Assembly: GCA_025765615.1 (NCBI GenBank)
Contig: JAIVFJ010000496.1
Coordinates: forward strand, 1-31,587
Length of the DNA stretch: 31,587 nt
Direction: 5' to 3'
From: Zopfochytrium polystomum
Taxonomy: Eukaryota; Chytridiomycota; Chytridiomycetes; Chytridiales; Chytridiaceae
Notes under the pieces: generated by a model
What the model saw: only the letters and a program-made list of their open reading frames with translations
Told to the model about the DNA's origin: nothing
Databases searched by the model: none
Program-made: the position numbers and the translations under genes
Shown here: piece after piece, positions 28,761 to 31,587 of the stretch
How the letters are laid out: each line of letters starts with the position of its first letter
Position numbering within the stretch: the first letter of the stretch is position 1

Positions 28761-29617
28761 ATGAACACAGAGGTCCGTAGTGGCGATTTCCCATTCTGCG
28801 AAGCACGGTGGGGTGGATTCCCCGAGGTGGCGAGCAGTACTTCGGCCGCGGTAATCGTCCTTCTGGGACTCCTCGGTACCGCCGCCACCCTAGCGCACAA
28901 CAGAAACGACAGCTTGCTCCTCGCGCTGTACTCTCTAATGACAGCCAACGGCGTGGCCTCCTTCGGAGCTCACTTTACTGGACGCGCCGACTGGAACCGG
29001 CTCGACGGCTTCACCATCACCGTCCCAGGCATCCTTGTGGCGCCATTTCTCGTCCACGAGTGCGTCTCCACGCTTTCCCGGGCTGGTCAGAGCAACGCCC
29101 AGGACAAGGTCGCGGAGGCCCGCCTTGCGTCGTTGCCAGCGGCCGCGTGGGCCGCGGTGGAGGTTGTCTTGTGCAAGCTGCTCACGTCGGGACTTGTCGT
29201 CACGCTTGTATCGGAGGCCTCAACGGAGATGCCGGACCTGGGCACCGCGGGGGAGGTTGCGGTCTACGTGGTGTGCGTCGTGTGCCTCGTTCTCAGCCTC
29301 GCGAGCAGAAAGAGGGAGGCAGAGGGTCTCGGGTACGACAAAGCAAGGCGCCTTGCGACCCATTCTGCAAGGCCGAGCAAATCAAGCTAGCGTATGAATA
29401 TGCAATGACGGGCGCGTGCTTGCTCGTGGTGGCTGCAATCATTTGGAGCTATATGAGAAACGTCTCTGTCGCCTTGGTCGCATTTGGGGTTCAATCCCCG
29501 CCCACGCCCTGTAGCACGTTTCGGTGGATAGGTACCTATCTTATCTTCCAAACGACTGCGTTCGCGCTCGCGTTGCGATCCAACAGGGTCAGAGCTTCTT
29601 TTTTTCTTCTTTGAATG
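28761..29617 (+). CDS. CREST-superfamily (alkaline ceramidase-like) integral membrane protein
   Basis: Likely a multi-helix membrane hydrolase relative (alkaline ceramidase, Per1, PAQR group). From the ATG at 28761: FCEARWGGFPEVASSTS resembles the acidic N-terminal Ca-site segment. TM1 is AAVIVLLGLLGTAATLA. Then GVASFGAHFTGRADWNRLDG places Ser67, His71 and Asp82 with the S-x3-H-x10-D spacing of the catalytic site in alkaline ceramidases. More hydrophobic helices follow (ITVPGILVAPFLV, VVLCKLLTSGLVVTLV, VAVYVVCVVCLVLSL). The first frame stops at 29390. The last helices (AMTGACLLVVAAIIW, RWIGTYLIFQTTAFALALRS) are in another frame to 29617, and no phase-matched intron was found between 29340 and 29390. 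Where family members carry the H-x3-H pair, this sequence reads CSTFR, so both C-terminal metal histidines appear absent. Confidence 0.55.
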
Positions 29618-29840
29618 CCAGAAACCCTCAACTGCGAGCTTAACAGCAACTCGAAAAACAAACGCCCGCAACAAACAGACGCGCGGATCCTGTCTGCCAA
29701 GCCGAGTGCCTCCTGGGCCGAGCACTCGTTTTCGCCGCCGCGTGCATCGTCGAGGTGGTTGAATCCACGGAAAACGAATGTGAATCGAAAGCGCCCCCTT
29801 TCACCGATGCGTGAAATTGAATGAATGAATGGATTGAGTT

Positions 29841-29843
29841 GTG

Positions 29844-29908
<65 letters not shown>
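29841..29908. repeat. GT dinucleotide microsatellite
   Basis: Thirty-four dinucleotides, GT except for one GC at 29849-29850, the last 29 being uninterrupted GT. It lies just upstream of the ABCG fragment. Length variation between isolates is likely. Confidence 0.97.
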
Positions 29909-29910
<2 letters not shown>

Positions 29911-29930
29911 TTGTGCGTTGCTTTGCAAAT

Positions 29931-30270
29931 GGAAGTAGTCGCGTGCCACCCAATCCAGCCCGCTTACGCAGCACGAATTCGGCTGCCCGCTCGTGGACGA
30001 AAGCAAGAGATTGAAAACCACGTGGACAATGTCATAAAGGCTCTCAAGTTGAGTGTTTCAGGCGGGGAAAACAAGGGGTGCACGGATGTGGGTCGCTAAT
30101 GCATCCTCTCCCGCCCAAACCGCCGCAGCCTCGAAGAAGTCGTCACACACCAAATCGGCAGCGAGCTCACCCGCGGCATCTCCGACGGGCAGCGCAAGTG
30201 CGTCAGCATCGGCATGGAGCTTTGCGGTGGCGCTGGCCGCGTCTCCGCCTGCCGTGAAGAATTTCGGTGA
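29931..30270 (+). pseudogene. ABCG-type ABC transporter nucleotide-binding-domain fragment
   Basis: Exon 29931-30047 reads ARIRLPARGRKQEIENHVDN then VIKAL. A GT-AG intron, 30048-30128, with branch GCTAATG and acceptor CCGCAG, joins in phase to NLEEVVTHQIGSELTRGISD and GQRKCVSIGMELC. This is the helical region and signature motif of ABCG (White/half-size) transporter NBDs, where RGISGGQRKRVSIG is expected. Here the first signature Gly is Asp and the following Arg is Cys. Walker A should lie upstream, but that position holds a microsatellite. Downstream the reading departs from Walker B after MELCGG and stops at 30270, although a GTGAGG donor precedes the stop. It is a truncated, mutated copy. 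Confidence 0.7.
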
Positions 30271-30756
30271 GGAGAAACGGCCTTCTTTCGCGAAGCGTCC
30301 TCCAGTCATCACCGCAAAACCGTCTGCTACATTGTGAGTTCGTTTGTCAGGAGAACCAAACCGACGCTGATCAAACCAAACGTAAGGGCAAAACGGTGGC
30401 TTCCTTTTTTCGTATTGCGCTGGCTTCCTTGCATTTCACAGCTGGTACTTCGTTTCTTTTCCCCTGCCCGACATGGGCTCTTTGTAAAAGTCACTCAACG
30501 ATCGGCCTTTTGCCCATTCTCCTCTCCCGATCCAATCCACGGTCCACTATTCTGCAATTCACATCAGTTCTCGCAGTTTGCTACGTTCTTCATCGATGCA
30601 AGAGCCTAGAGATCCATTGCCAATAGTTGTTTGTAAATTTAGAACCCTCGGTTGGGACAAACAATCTCACTAGTTGAGAAAAAAGTATATCCCCCCAGAC
30701 GGAACCGATTTGGATGTTGGAGTGCGAACGCTGAAAATGTAGCGAGGGGGGCCGAA
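30271..30756. other. Intergenic, no gene recognised
   Basis: Short overlapping frames only, with an AT-rich stretch near 30680. Nothing recognisable as coding, RNA or mobile element. Confidence 0.4.
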
Positions 30757-30935
30757 TGGACGACGACGACAGACGACAGACGACGGACGCCAAAGTGGGG
30801 ACGGATGACAGGGTGGGGGGGGGGACTGAATGACAAAGTGGGGACGGACGACAAAGAGGGGGGGACCGAACGACAAGGTGGGGACGGGGTCGTGCAAGTG
30901 GGACGGGGTTATTCAAGCGGGGACGGTGAGGGATT
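30757..30935. repeat. G-rich tandem repeat (about 40-bp unit) with GAC-repeat lead
   Basis: Starts with a GACGAC/CAGACGA run, then three degenerate units of about 40 bp beginning (GA)CAAAGTGGGGACGGA at about 30790, 30831 and 30871, trailing into GTGGGACGGGG and GCGGGGACGG. G runs of 4-10 are closely spaced on the plus strand, enough for G-quadruplex formation. It is not coding in any convincing frame. Confidence 0.8.
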
Positions 30936-31587
30936 AATTATCCGCATCTTCTCACGGCTTTCAAACAAATCTGAAAATAAGGTGCACGATGGACTAAACC
31001 ACGCGAAACCTGCTGGCTATATTCGCGCTGGGCACTGGATACCGCGTCTTAGGATTTGTGTTGATGGTGTTGTTAAATCGTTCCAAGCAGCGGTCGAGCC
31101 TCCAAGCTAACTTTTTTTCCCCCCGCGGCAGAAATCATTTGGGCATCTCTTTGCTCTTTTCGTGCGCCAAAGCAAACCTCGACCCGTTTTGGTTTTGTGA
31201 TATGTACTTGTGAAGGGAAGAGTGGTGGAGAAAAAATTGAAGCGTCTTTGAGTAAAGCACCCTCATTCCCAAACGTGGCAAGGAGAAAGGACAAATCCTC
31301 AACCCGCGGAATTTGTCCTCAACCCGAACAAGGTTGCCAACCTCACTACTTGCTACACGCGCTCCTGGTTGTTCTCAGCAATGTCAACTCAAAATGATTC
31401 TGGATTCCAACGACACATTTGGTGAAAAAACCTTCTAATTTGTCATTGCGACATTATGCTTTTTTGCACTTTTATGAGGGCGGGAACAAGTGAAGCGTGA
31501 GAAATAAAGGTAAGGTAGGAGGGTGAGAATCCATTTCTTCTTGAAACCACTCTATTAGACAGAAATGTCATACGAACACCTCAGGAT
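30936..31587. other. Right end of window, no gene recognised
   Basis: AT-richer sequence with short frames. TCCTCAACCCG occurs twice within about 21 bp near 31295-31326. No gene, RNA or mobile element is apparent, though an exon of a gene continuing past the edge cannot be excluded. Confidence 0.4.

Noticed and set aside
29480..29510. tRNA-like T-arm (GGGGTTCAATCCCC)
   Set aside because: No matching D-arm, anticodon arm or acceptor stem surrounds it, and it lies in the reading of the CREST-like protein's C-terminal part.
1..31587. Transposon or viral insertion
   Set aside because: I looked for transposase, integrase, reverse transcriptase and capsid motifs and for terminal repeats and found none that I can support.

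Overview
The window reads as nuclear DNA of a fungus, most likely an early-diverging zoosporic (chytrid-like) lineage. The grounds are short GT-AG introns of about 40-160 nt, many with CTGAC/CTAAC/TACTAAC-like branch sites; a mixture of fungal secreted proteins (cutinase, cerato-platanin) with a soluble-type adenylyl cyclase; a nuclear gene for a mitochondrial ribosomal protein; and a large ankyrin protein. The lineage is inference. The fungal, intron-bearing character is seen directly. Most genes had to be assembled from exons in different frames, and I kept splice junctions only where the phases agreed.

Left part (1-9.6 kb): the 5' end of a secreted cutinase-like gene with a proline-rich repeat linker runs off the left edge on the minus strand. 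It is followed by a long minus-strand, roughly 13-exon gene for a soluble-adenylyl-cyclase-like protein (two cyclase homology domains, P-loop ATPase, helical tail). A 200-bp divergent promoter separates this from an intronless 864-codon F-box-like/ankyrin gene on the plus strand.

Middle part (9.9-14.4 kb): three compact minus-strand genes that look intact: a short-chain dehydrogenase (4 exons, 328 aa), nuclear transport factor 2 (6 exons, including terminal coding exons of 18 and 8 nt, 129 aa), and mitochondrial ribosomal protein uL3m (4 exons, about 458 aa).

Accessory part (14.4-24.8 kb): mostly gene-poor and full of relics: a WD-repeat fragment, a decayed multi-pass membrane protein, and a broken ankyrin gene. 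It also carries two related bZIP genes in tail-to-tail orientation, one with a one-base shift inside its zipper, and a cerato-platanin gene with a frame break in its signal peptide.

Right part (24.8-31.6 kb): degenerate tandem cassettes that carry repeated splice-site-like motifs, an unrecognised multi-exon candidate, a CREST-superfamily (alkaline-ceramidase-like) membrane protein, a long GT microsatellite, a truncated ABCG-transporter NBD fragment, and a G-rich tandem repeat. The contrast between intact conserved genes and broken secreted or regulatory genes is the main structural theme. Some single-base breaks may be assembly errors, and the sequence alone cannot settle this.
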